Shown: positions 25,409 to 32,337 of the stretch, piece by piece
Layout of the letters: the number at the start of each line of letters is the position of its first letter
How positions within the stretch are numbered: the first letter of the stretch is position 1
Assembly (NCBI GenBank): GCA_013815465.1
Contig: JACDGE010000022.1
Location: forward strand, 1 to 32,337
Reading direction: 5' to 3'
DNA: 32,337 nucleotides
Origin: Alphaproteobacteria bacterium
Lineage (GTDB): Bacteria; Pseudomonadota; Alphaproteobacteria; UBA9655
Position numbers and translations under genes: made by a program
The notes under the pieces: generated by a model
The model's input: only the letters and a program-made list of their open reading frames with translations
The model's database searches: none
Told to the model about the DNA's origin: nothing

Positions 25409-26914
25409 TTGCCAATTCAAGAACAAAATTTTTCAAAACTTCGTCTCGCCTTGTGGCCTATCCACAACAGTGAACTTAAAAAATTTATTCCCATGAGCAT
25501 CATGATGTTCTTGGTTCTTATAAACTATACGCTCTTGCGGAACACCAAAGACACGCTCCTTATTACGGCCCCTGCTTGTGGAGTAGAGGTTATCCCCTTT
25601 TTAAAAATGTGGGGCGTAATGCCTTGTGCAATTCTTTTCTTTCTTGCCTATACGAAGCTAAGCAACATCCTTAGTCGGGAAGCCCTTTTTTATACGTGTC
25701 TTATTCCATTTCTGGTCTTTTTTGGCGCCTTCTCTTTCGTCATCTATCCGAATAAAGAATGGCTCCATCCAACATTGGAATCGGTTTCTACTCTGCGAGC
25801 AAGCTGTCCAAACGTTAAATGGTTTATTTCACTTTATGGGGTTTGGTCTTTTGCCATTTTCTATGTCCTCTCTGAGCTATGGGGCGTCGTTGTCGTATCC
25901 TTACTGTTCTGGCAATTTGCAAATGAAATCACAAGAACGAAAGAGGCCAAACGCTTTTATGCCTTTTTTGGGTTACTAGGCAACATTGCTTTAATCCTTT
26001 CAGGTACGCTCGTTCAGGCGCTTGGTGAGTATAATAATTCACTGAACTTAGAAGATGCATGGGGGTTAAGCATCGCCTACATGATGATGACTGTCGTGGT
26101 TGCAGGTGTTTTAACACTGGTTGTGTATTGGTGGATGAATCGCTATGTGCTGACCGATCCAACCTACTATGAGGCCACAAAAATGACGACAAAAGCGGAC
26201 AAGCCTAAGCTTTCGCTGACGCATAGCCTGTCCTATCTTTTTTCTTCGAAATATTTAGGACTTATCACTATCCTGGTTCTCAGCTATGGTATAACCAGCA
26301 ATATTATTGACCTCACCTGGAAAAACCAAATCAAAACTTATCTTCCCAATTCCAACGATTACTTTGCTTTTATGGGAAGATATACGTTTTGGACCGGGGT
26401 TGTTACGGTTTCTTTTATCTTAACGACAAAAGGGATTGTGAATCGGTTTGGTTGGTATTGGGGGGCTATTATTACCCCTTTAATTCTATTTATTACGGGG
26501 GGTTTGTTTTTTTCTTTTGTGCTTTTTAAAGAAAGTTTGAATGAACTCGTTTCTTTTTTTGGTGTTACGTCTCTCTATATGGCTGTGATGCTGGGTGCGA
26601 TACAGAATATCTTGAGTAAGGGAGCAAAATATTCTCTCTTTGACCCGACCAAAGAAATGGCCTATATCCCTCTCGATCAAGAGCTGAAAGTTAAGGGTAA
26701 AGCTGCGGTTGATGTTATTGGGGGACGCTTGGGAAAGACGGGGGGGGGATTAATTGAATTTATTCTCTTGACCGTCACAGGGGGAACTCAACTTCTCATT
26801 GCCCCCTATCTCTTTGGCATTATTGCTTTCGTAAGCCTGATATGGATGGGAGCAGTTAGCAACCTTTCCAAACTTTACGCTGTTAAAGTCAGTGAGAAGG
26901 GGGAAAATTCTTGA
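25409..26914 (+). CDS. tlc: ATP:ADP (NTP/NDP) translocase
   Basis: An inner-membrane nucleotide transporter with about 12 helices that takes host ATP in exchange for ADP, or carries other nucleotides; found in Rickettsia, Chlamydia, Holosporales and plastids. 501 aa, the family length. N-terminal LRLALWPIHNSELKKF is conserved, followed by NYTLLRNTKDTLLITAPACGVEVIPFLK, VSLLFWQFANEITRTKEAKRFY and, near the end, LFDPTKEMAYIPLDQELKVKGKAAVDVIGGRLGK; these are hallmark blocks of the TLC family. The start must be TTG at 25409: the WPIHN block lies upstream of the first ATG (25493) and an in-frame TAG is at 25400. Its presence is the best evidence for intracellular life. The exact substrate cannot be told from sequence. 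Confidence 0.96.
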   Translation: MPIQEQNFSKLRLALWPIHNSELKKFIPMSIMMFLVLINYTLLRNTKDTLLITAPACGVEVIPFLKMWGVMPCAILFFLAYTKLSNILSREALFYTCLIPFLVFFGAFSFVIYPNKEWLHPTLESVSTLRASCPNVKWFISLYGVWSFAIFYVLSELWGVVVVSLLFWQFANEITRTKEAKRFYAFFGLLGNIALILSGTLVQALGEYNNSLNLEDAWGLSIAYMMMTVVVAGVLTLVVYWWMNRYVLTDPTYYEATKMTTKADKPKLSLTHSLSYLFSSKYLGLITILVLSYGITSNIIDLTWKNQIKTYLPNSNDYFAFMGRYTFWTGVVTVSFILTTKGIVNRFGWYWGAIITPLILFITGGLFFSFVLFKESLNELVSFFGVTSLYMAVMLGAIQNILSKGAKYSLFDPTKEMAYIPLDQELKVKGKAAVDVIGGRLGKTGGGLIEFILLTVTGGTQLLIAPYLFGIIAFVSLIWMGAVSNLSKLYAVKVSEKGENS

Positions 26915-26951
26915 CCTCCTTTTATCTCTCAAATATTTTTTCATTTAACAC

Positions 26952-26980
26952 TTGAAACGAAAAGAACAAATACTTAGATA
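26952..26980 (+). promoter_or_regulatory. Possible promoter of the large exported protein gene
   Basis: TTGAAA (26952-26957), a 17-bp spacer and TAGATA (26975-26980) precede the start at 27033 by about 50 bp. The -10 matches consensus at only three positions. The 26915-27032 gap shows no clear terminator for tlc. Confidence 0.28.
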
Positions 26981-27032
26981 AAGTTGTATAAGTTTAGTAA
27001 TTATTTTATTTTTTTATATTCTGAGGTTTTTT

Positions 27033-27115
27033 ATGTGGTTGTTTGTTAAAAGAAGTAAATTTTTATTGTTAAGCGTTTCTGTTCTCTCTCTCTCACTTCC
27101 GGGGTCATACAGGCC
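27033..27115 (+). other. Displaced signal-peptide coding segment of the following gene
   Basis: ATG at 27033 with GAGG seven bases upstream begins MWLFVKRSKFLLLSVSVLSL, a textbook signal-peptide n- and h-region, but in its present frame it misses the downstream gene and ends about 70 codons on. Crossing to the other frame inside the (TC)6 tract continues as TSGVIQA-MDIEEP, a normal cleavage region joined to the mature protein. So this is the true 5' end of the 27116-28624 gene, separated by a frameshift. Confidence 0.75.
27083..27094. repeat. (TC)6 dinucleotide tract in signal-peptide region
   Basis: Six uninterrupted TC units. With the start at 27033, losing one unit, or gaining two, puts the signal peptide in frame with the 502-aa product; the sequenced six-unit state is out of frame. 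Confidence 0.85.
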
Positions 27116-28624
27116 ATGGACATTGAGGAACCAAAACAAAAATATCCTTCCAAGTTCGCAGTTTACCAGCAACAGGGAGCAACTTGCCCCGTCATCTCTT
27201 GGGATAACCTTCAAAAAGTACGTGAGATGCGTCGTGGGCTGAATGGAAGCATTCAGTTTGTAGAAGGTGATTATAAAACAAAAATCCAATGCTACGCTGA
27301 GTTTCTCCCCCGAATTCGCGCGATGGACAAAGCTTATGATGCATTGCGAGAGAAAAATGAAGCTTATGCTCAATATGACATTGATTTGCGGGTTAATGGA
27401 ATTAGAAGCAATTGCATCTTTGATGCAGAGGGCAATAACACAAATGGGATGGATTTTTCGCCTTTAAATAAGGCTCGTCGTGACGTTTTCACACCTTTCA
27501 ACATAAAAGTTGATCAAGTAGACATGAGATTTATTCCTATAATTGTTAAAGAAAGAAATGGTTCTAAAGAAGAATATTTTTATGATTATGAATCAAAATC
27601 TGCGAAACTATTAAGCTCATTTACAAAAGATAGCTTAGCTGAAAAGGGATTTAAACGTAACGAGAATAAATATATTGGAACGCTAATGTTTGATTCAAAA
27701 GAATCTTACTATGTATTTTCAACGAATCAGTACAATTATGGAACAAATAAGTTATATGCCCAGGAAGGCTTTTATTATCTGGGAACCTATCAACATATGC
27801 TTTTTGCTTGTGGGCTTGATAAAAATAACAATGAAATAAATGCAGGTAATTTTGAATACAATGCTTATCAAGAGTTTCACCAAGAATTTTCAAGTAATCC
27901 TTTAAACCCTTGGAGCTCTATCAATAAGGATGATCTTTTTGAATATCATTTGACAGAAATATTTAAAAATAACATAGCCGTCAAAAAGAAAGCAAAAAAA
28001 TCCGTTAATTTCTATAATGACTGTTGGGATTATTACACGAAAAGCTTTGATCTTTATGATCAACCAGAAAAGTCAAAAGCGAATAAGTTATCGACGAAGC
28101 AACGTTATATGCCTGGTGAAGATCAAGCCCTCGCCTATTATTTTTCCAGTCAATTGCGATTCCTATGGGCAGCAAGCGTGAGTACGGATGCAGTCTTAGC
28201 AGTGACGGAACTTGAAAATGAGATTGGAGCGGAATATGTTAATGCTTTGAAGACAGTATCGTTTCTTCCCGGATTCCCAAGTTCTTACGCTATTGTTAAA
28301 TCAGCTCAGGATAAGAAATATGATGATGAAGAGTCTGCTTTCACATCTTTCTTCAGTTCAAAAAAATATTCCTTCTTAGACACATGGGATGAAGTGCGCC
28401 CCCTCCTTTTGAATAGATTGGATGGAAAGAAGGACTTAGCGACTTTTTATGGACATGGATGCGTCATTAGCTTCGATCCAGAACTGATTAAGCTTCAGCC
28501 GCATGAACATAAGGATGTTGCTGAAAAACTTGGATTTGAAATGTGGGAAAGCCTGTATGAAAAAGAAATTAAACCTTTCTATCAAAAACCGGGCAATGAA
28601 AATGATATGATAAAGTTTATGTAA
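27116..28624 (+). CDS. Large exported protein, unknown function (currently out of frame with its signal peptide)
   Basis: A 502-aa open frame from the ATG at 27116. That ATG has no ribosome-binding site and would start at the first mature residue, so translation really should begin at 27033 (see the signal-peptide segment). The corrected protein is about 529 aa, cleaved after residue 27. It is rich in Tyr, Asn, Lys and aromatic residues, with no membrane helix and few cysteines, and looks like a soluble globular protein. It contains ISWDNLQKVREMRRGLNG and QRYMPGEDQALAYYFSSQLRFLW, but I recognise no family. A strong terminator follows directly. It lies downstream of tlc. Secreted effector or periplasmic protein are both possible. 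Confidence 0.7.
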   Translation: MDIEEPKQKYPSKFAVYQQQGATCPVISWDNLQKVREMRRGLNGSIQFVEGDYKTKIQCYAEFLPRIRAMDKAYDALREKNEAYAQYDIDLRVNGIRSNCIFDAEGNNTNGMDFSPLNKARRDVFTPFNIKVDQVDMRFIPIIVKERNGSKEEYFYDYESKSAKLLSSFTKDSLAEKGFKRNENKYIGTLMFDSKESYYVFSTNQYNYGTNKLYAQEGFYYLGTYQHMLFACGLDKNNNEINAGNFEYNAYQEFHQEFSSNPLNPWSSINKDDLFEYHLTEIFKNNIAVKKKAKKSVNFYNDCWDYYTKSFDLYDQPEKSKANKLSTKQRYMPGEDQALAYYFSSQLRFLWAASVSTDAVLAVTELENEIGAEYVNALKTVSFLPGFPSSYAIVKSAQDKKYDDEESAFTSFFSSKKYSFLDTWDEVRPLLLNRLDGKKDLATFYGHGCVISFDPELIKLQPHEHKDVAEKLGFEMWESLYEKEIKPFYQKPGNENDMIKFM

Positions 28625-28640
28625 ACTTTATTGAACATTC

Positions 28641-28675
28641 AAAAGGGAAGGCTTTCATGGCTTTCCCTTTTTTTT
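28641..28675 (+). terminator. Rho-independent terminator
   Basis: A 12-bp stem, AAAAGGGAAGGC with GGC..TTTCCCTTTT allowing one G-T pair, around a 7-nt loop, followed by a run of T. It starts 17 bp after the stop of the exported-protein gene. Confidence 0.88.
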
Positions 28676-28718
28676 GTTTGAGACCCCTAGACAAAACTCG
28701 TCAATTTTGCTTCACTCC

Positions 28719-28736
28719 CGCTAAGTTAATTTAGCG
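28719..28736. promoter_or_regulatory. Palindrome upstream of EamA gene
   Basis: CGCTAA-GTTAAT-TTAGCG, a 6-bp inverted repeat about 13 bp before the EamA ATG. It could be an operator or a weak leader hairpin; chance is also possible in AT-rich sequence. Confidence 0.3.
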
Positions 28737-28748
28737 TAAAAGAGACTC

Positions 28749-29627
28749 ATGACAAGCACCTCTCAATCCTCCACGAAACGTGGCATCTTTTTTATTGTTC
28801 TTGCCATGTTTATTTTTTCTATTCTGAATGCCATCGTAAAAGATATCACGGCTCATTATGATCCCATTCAACTTGTAGGTTTTCGTTGTTTTTTTGCATC
28901 GGTTCCTGCAGGCATGCTGATGTTTTTTCGAAAAGGATGGACGCGACCTGCCAAAAAGGAATGGAGACTTCATTGGCAAAGGGCTTTTCTCTTAGCCATT
29001 GGACTTACAGTTCTTTTTATGGGCATTAGCAAGCTACCCCTTTCAAATTCTATGGCCCTTTACTTTTCCTCAACCCTTTTCCTTGTCGTTTTATCCTACC
29101 CTATTTTGAAAGAAAAAGTCGGCCTTGTTCAAGGCGCTGCTGTTGGTATTGGGCTCATTGGGGTTTTGATTATTGCCAAACCCGGAGGAGACGTTTTTCA
29201 TTGGGGAGCCATCTTTTTGATTATGGGCTCTTTGATGGAATCAGCTTATAATTTATATGGTCGGCTTTTATCATCAACCCATAGCAGCTATATGATCACC
29301 TTTTTAGGCTCCCTTTTACCTGCTTTAATCATCCTCATGGTTCTTCCGTTTGTATGGATAATGCCTGATTTTAATGGATGGATTGCTCTTATTTGCTTGG
29401 GCTTAGGGGGTGGGCTAGGCCAACTTTGCGTAACCACAGCCTATCGGTATGCTCCCGCAGGCGTTCTTGCACCTATGATTTATTCTGCCATGCTGTGGAG
29501 CGTGACTTTGGATATTATCCTCTATGGAAATTGGCCCACCGAATCTTTGTTTTTAGGATGCGGAATTATTATTGCTTCTGGCCTTATCATTGTATTTCAT
29601 GAGTCCAGGAAAAAAAGGCTCGAATAA
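28749..29627 (+). CDS. EamA/DMT-family transporter
   Basis: An inner-membrane drug/metabolite transporter of 292 aa with ten predicted helices in two EamA repeats. The first begins RGIFFIVLAMFIFSILNAIVKDI, with a YDPIQLVGFRCFFAS segment after the first helix; the second begins GAIFLIMGSLMESAYNLYGR. Such proteins often export or import amino acids, S-adenosylmethionine (Rickettsia RP076-like) or other metabolites. The substrate is not predictable. It follows a strong terminator so has its own promoter; the ATG at 28749 is preceded by AAAGAGA. Confidence 0.9.
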   Translation: MTSTSQSSTKRGIFFIVLAMFIFSILNAIVKDITAHYDPIQLVGFRCFFASVPAGMLMFFRKGWTRPAKKEWRLHWQRAFLLAIGLTVLFMGISKLPLSNSMALYFSSTLFLVVLSYPILKEKVGLVQGAAVGIGLIGVLIIAKPGGDVFHWGAIFLIMGSLMESAYNLYGRLLSSTHSSYMITFLGSLLPALIILMVLPFVWIMPDFNGWIALICLGLGGGLGQLCVTTAYRYAPAGVLAPMIYSAMLWSVTLDIILYGNWPTESLFLGCGIIIASGLIIVFHESRKKRLE

Positions 29628-29652
29628 AAATGTCTATGTCAACGAATAAAAA

Positions 29653-29681
29653 TTGACTTTCTTCTTTTTTTTTGCTAGAAA
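29653..29681 (+). promoter_or_regulatory. Possible promoter of alpha/beta hydrolase gene
   Basis: TTGACT (29653-29658), a 17-bp spacer and TAGAAA (29676-29681) lie about 45 bp before ATG 29726, within a pyrimidine-rich stretch. The -35 is good, the -10 weak. Confidence 0.3.
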
Positions 29682-29725
29682 AAACATAGTTTCTCTTTTT
29701 TCTTTTTTTCATCTCGAGGATTACT

Positions 29726-30388
29726 ATGTCAGAAATTCTTATTGTGGGCCCTGTCGGACGCATTCAAGCACGATATCATAAGGGAAAAGGTCGAAATGCC
29801 CCGCTGGCAATTGTATTGCACCCTCATCCAGAGCATGGCGGAACAATGAATAGCAAGGTAACGTATGCCTTGTTTCGTTCTTTTGTCGATCTGGGATTTA
29901 GCACACTCCGTTTTAATTTTCGTGGCGTGGGATGCTCAGAAGGAAAATTTGATCATGGCGATGGAGAGCTGAGTGATGCAGCCGCTTGCCTTGATTGGCT
30001 GCAAGTTCAAAATCCTGAGCCTCGTCAATGTTGGGTTGCAGGGTTTTCTTTTGGCGCATGGATTTGTATGCAGCTTTTGATGCGACGGCCAGAACTTGAT
30101 GGATTTATTGCCATCGCTCCCCCTGCCAATATGTACGATTTTACTTTCTTAGCACCCTGCCCCGTTTCTGGCATGATTTTGCAAGGCGGCAAAGATGAAA
30201 TCGTGACCAAGGACTCTGTTGCAAAGCTCACCGCCAAGCTTACTGCTCAACGAGGGCTTCATATCGACTATCGGATCGTTCCTGAAGCAGACCATTATTT
30301 TACAAATGAAATCCCTACCCTTACGTCTCATGTTCACCAGTATGTGGACGCGGCTCTAAACCCCATGGCAAAGATTGTAAACGGGTAG
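29726..30388 (+). CDS. Alpha/beta hydrolase (COG2945-like)
   Basis: A cytosolic 220-aa serine hydrolase of the dienelactone-hydrolase-like group common in alphaproteobacteria. LHPHPEHGGTMNSKV gives the oxyanion/HPHP signature and LRFNFRGVGCSEGKFDHGDGE is family-typical. The catalytic triad is S108 in GFSFGA, D157 in GGKDEIV and H190 in EADHYF. The natural substrate is unknown for this group. AGGATT precedes ATG 29726. It is 98 bp downstream of the EamA gene with a possible own promoter, so the two need not be linked in function. Confidence 0.9.
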   Translation: MSEILIVGPVGRIQARYHKGKGRNAPLAIVLHPHPEHGGTMNSKVTYALFRSFVDLGFSTLRFNFRGVGCSEGKFDHGDGELSDAAACLDWLQVQNPEPRQCWVAGFSFGAWICMQLLMRRPELDGFIAIAPPANMYDFTFLAPCPVSGMILQGGKDEIVTKDSVAKLTAKLTAQRGLHIDYRIVPEADHYFTNEIPTLTSHVHQYVDAALNPMAKIVNG

Positions 30389-30442
30389 TTCAGTCGTTAG
30401 TAATCAGGTAGTTCTTAAAATTCGAATATTCATACTAGGCTC

Positions 30443-30457
30443 CGTAAACAAAGTTTA
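30443..30457. repeat. Perfect inverted repeat GTAAAC-AAA-GTTTAC
   Basis: A 6-bp inverted repeat around AAA, flanked by CTAGGCTCC on the left and TCTAGGCCTA further right. It lies in the 248-bp gap between the hydrolase and the next secreted protein. It could be an operator, or part of an insertion-sequence end; no transposase is nearby on that side. Confidence 0.35.
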
Positions 30458-30636
30458 CCTCAACCAAATGTCTAGGCCTACGATTCTTTTTCCTACTCTC
30501 TTGGATCTTTACGTTACGAAAAAATCGTTTGTTAATTTTTTTTAATACATTGCCAAAATAATACTTGCAATTTCTTTTTCATAATTTACATAAAAAAGTA
30601 TGATGATTAAGTTTTTTAAATAAAGGGGGTTTAAGT

Positions 30637-31554
30637 ATGAGTAAAAGTTTAAAAAAATATCTGTTTTTTTGTCTAACTTTGGCATCTATCCTTGTAAATG
30701 CCCCTACTCTCGCCATGGAAATAGATAAGGATGCACCAGATAATGTATCTCGCTTGATAAATCTTGGCGATATTACCCCTGTGAAAGATGGAATGACATC
30801 TGAGGAGGCAAAGAGCGCTATTCAATCATTTTTTCAGAAGGAAGTTTTTACACAACAAAATGAAATTAGTTGGAAAGACTTCTGCCGAGTAGATACGCGA
30901 ACATCTCCTGCTGGCAGGAACTATACTCTTATTACTTTAAATGATGGCACAAAATGGGTTTTTAACGAGGAGTTGAAATGGAGTGGTGGCCACTATGAGG
31001 TTCGTAGGCATGGGCTAGCTCATCCAGATGGTATTCAACGTTTCCTCGGTGCTCTCTATCTTAAAAAGGCAATAAACAGTCACTCGCTTACAGAAGAGTG
31101 GCGTGCCGTTGATACAAAATTTTTATTAATTAATCCAATGGATCCTATCAACATAAGGGTTGAGAAATCTGCCAAAAGCTCATTGAAAAATATTTTTACA
31201 ATTGAGTCACAGGATTTTATTTCACTTTCACGGTATGTAGGAGAAGAAAAGCCAACTACAACGTCTGAACAACGCTTCAAACTTAATAAATTAACTTCTT
31301 ACTGCGATCTTATTGCCAATGTAAACTTAAGGAAAGAGGGGAGTAGTAATATAATAACCATTATCGATACAGCGTATGACAGCTTTTATAATGATAAATT
31401 ATATAGTTACGAAAAATACATAGATTCCACTCTGCTTACACATGATGAGTATTTCGCTGAGAACTACATTGTGAATGCACCATCCCAGCAGACAGAACAA
31501 GAGATTGGGGGCGCAACATTTAGCTTTTCAAGAGCGCAGTTGTCAGGCTCGTAG
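30637..31554 (+). CDS. Exported protein of unknown function
   Basis: 305 aa. The signal peptide MSKSLKKYLFFCLTLASILV... is cleaved after residue 26 (PTLA), giving a mature start MEIDKD that resembles the MDIEEP of the frameshifted gene upstream. The start has an excellent GGGGG site seven bases before ATG. The mature protein has an N-terminal helical part, a central WVFNEELKWSGGHYEVRRHG segment and GIQRFLGALYLKKAI, and a late IITIIDTAYDSFYN strand. No membrane helix. A loose resemblance of the IIDTxxxSF block to kinase-like metal-binding segments came to mind but is not enough for an assignment. Candidate secreted factor; a weak TTGCAA -35 is at 30565. Confidence 0.7.
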   Translation: MSKSLKKYLFFCLTLASILVNAPTLAMEIDKDAPDNVSRLINLGDITPVKDGMTSEEAKSAIQSFFQKEVFTQQNEISWKDFCRVDTRTSPAGRNYTLITLNDGTKWVFNEELKWSGGHYEVRRHGLAHPDGIQRFLGALYLKKAINSHSLTEEWRAVDTKFLLINPMDPINIRVEKSAKSSLKNIFTIESQDFISLSRYVGEEKPTTTSEQRFKLNKLTSYCDLIANVNLRKEGSSNIITIIDTAYDSFYNDKLYSYEKYIDSTLLTHDEYFAENYIVNAPSQQTEQEIGGATFSFSRAQLSGS

Positions 31555-31666
31555 AATTGATTACTTACTTCTACGTATACTTATATAATATGCCTTTCTG
31601 CCCGGTATCGCCTCATGATAGATACCAGGCACTAAGGTTTCTACCTTGGGTTTATGTCAATAATTC

Positions 31667-32210
31667 TTATTCTGGCTTACAAATAAACATGAACTTTTTG
31701 GCATGCCCCGATATATGCTTAAAAATGTCTGGTGTGTATGGGGAGGCGCCTACCTTACCCGTGTCTAGGTCACTCCAATTTTCAAATAAATTTTTAGAGC
31801 TGATATTATTTAATGGCTTATTCGTAAGGTAGTCATACCCATCAGAAGTCTCACATGCTCCTAACGTCCAGAAAATACCTATGGGCGCTGTTTCTTCATT
31901 CCAATCACCCATAATGGGTTGTAAATAGTCTGCAGATAACTTGACGTTTTTTGCAATTGTAAACTTTGGGGCCAGACAAATCTCAAGCTTTTCATAATTT
32001 TCCGGCTTGTTCCCTTTACGATGCCCCGTCGATATGCTCAAGTATTTGCCTGTATCGCCATATTCTGATAAACAAAAGGTGCCCTCTAACGGATTTATTA
32101 AGTCTGATATCTTGAGCGTGATCATTTCCTTATCACTTTGTGCGTTGGGTCTATAAATCAATTGCCCCTTTAAAAATTGTTGATAAATGTTTTCATTTTC
32201 GGGTGTTACG
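31667..32210 (-). pseudogene. C-terminal remnant of an unknown protein, 5' end cut by an IS
   Basis: The frame reads protein-like from the presumed IS junction at 32210 down to the stop at 31667: TPENENIYQQFLKGQLIYRP, then SDLINPLEGTFCLSEYGDTG, KYLSISTGHRKGNKPEN and APIGIFWTLGACETSDGYDYL. About 180 aa are left. No ATG lies in its first 28 codons; TTG 32161 or ATG 32125 are the only internal starts and lie within conserved-looking sequence. So the start and N-terminal part were probably lost when the element inserted. The repeated-looking LEGTF...GDTGKYLSISTG block suggests a member of a paralogous family in this genome, which I cannot name. Confidence 0.6.
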
Positions 32211-32337
32211 CAGGGCTAAGGCGTAGAAATAATTTTTGATTTGTGATAAGCATAAGTCAAAAGGACTAGTTATGCTTTTATCACTTTTAGAAGAACTCAC
32301 AGATTTTCGTAGTTTTCATGGAAAAGAATACAAATTA
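32211..32337 (+). mobile_element. Left end of a probable ISAs1-family insertion sequence (partial)
   Basis: CAGGGCTAAGGCG at 32211 looks like a terminal inverted repeat; CAGGG starts are usual for ISAs1-type elements as I recall them. About 60 bp inside, a transposase begins on the plus strand. The element continues beyond the window, so the right repeat and target duplication cannot be seen. Confidence 0.5.
32272..32337 (+). CDS. Transposase N terminus, ISAs1-like (partial)
   Basis: ATG at 32272, preceded by AAAAGGA, opens a frame reading MLLSLLEELTDFRSFHGKEY to the window edge. This matches the start of the DDE_Tnp_1-associated domain (LLExLxxIPDxRxxxGxxYxL) of ISAs1/H-repeat transposases, which cut and paste DNA through a DDE domain further on. 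Only 22 codons are visible, so the family call is probable, not certain. Confidence 0.6.
   Translation, partial: MLLSLLEELTDFRSFHGKEYKL

Noticed and set aside
31557-31832. A 91-aa plus-strand ORF
   Set aside because: It is the antisense of the more protein-like IS-truncated frame and has no start signal.
1-32337. CRISPR arrays, rRNA genes, riboswitches
   Set aside because: No evenly spaced direct repeats, no rRNA-like sequence and no aptamer pattern I could support on either strand.

Overview
The window looks like the chromosome of an obligately intracellular or endosymbiotic alphaproteobacterium, most likely of the Holosporales/Paracaedibacter/Odyssella kind (inference). It is AT-rich by eye. 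It carries a Rickettsia/Chlamydia-type ATP:ADP translocase (tlc, 25409-26914). Its housekeeping blocks have alphaproteobacterial gene order: efp-suhB, recA-alaS and rlpA-dacA-tmk. It also has the ~180 kDa NAD-glutamate dehydrogenase typical of the group. Around these lie many small secreted proteins I do not recognise, palindromic intergenic repeats, an Rpn-type nuclease gene, a decayed toxin-antitoxin pair and the left end of an insertion sequence.

Layout. 1-2704 (+): the last 29 codons of an unidentified gene, class I fructose-bisphosphate aldolase, elongation factor P and an inositol-monophosphatase-family protein. 2764-3561 (-): a putative outer-membrane beta-barrel protein. 3562-4505: a long gap holding a palindromic repeat and perhaps one tiny ORF. 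4506-5891: a secreted Cys-rich helical protein (+) and an Rpn-family nuclease gene (-) whose 5' end is broken by an exact 46-bp tandem duplication. 6016-9923 (-): alaS and recA, separated by a second palindromic repeat. 10144-10494 (+): a small secreted protein. 10506-14591 (-): tmk, dacA, rlpA and hemW, covering dTTP supply, peptidoglycan and septum maintenance, and a heme chaperone. 14618-14994 (-): an antitoxin running into the C-terminal half of a RelE toxin. 15107-19951 (-): the giant NAD-GDH. 20059-20496 (-): another secreted protein with eight cysteines in its mature part. 20708-20782 (-): tRNA-Gly. 21040-25074 (-): an MHS-type MFS transporter, trmB and two tandem substrate-binding protein paralogues with no ABC permease or ATPase beside them. 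25316-26914 (+): tRNA-Pro, then the ATP:ADP translocase 16 bp further on. 27033-31554 (+): a secreted 502-aa protein whose signal peptide is separated from it by a (TC)6 tract, an EamA transporter, an alpha/beta hydrolase and a second large secreted protein. 31667-32337: the C-terminal remnant of a gene that appears to be interrupted by an ISAs1-like element running off the right end.

Themes. Energy and metabolite import (tlc, MFS, EamA, substrate-binding proteins) together with amino-acid catabolism (GDH) fit a host-dependent life. The most interesting signals are (1) the (TC)6 microsatellite that sets the reading frame between a perfect signal peptide and a large exported protein, a candidate phase-variation switch; (2) the 46-bp duplication that moves an Rpn gene out of frame; (3) two unrelated-looking small exported proteins, each with eight cysteines after the signal peptide, one with nearly mirror-symmetric Cys spacing; and (4) several traces of recent genome decay: the relBE remnant, the IS-truncated gene and the dispersed palindromes. 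I see no CRISPR array, rRNA operon or complete mobile element.
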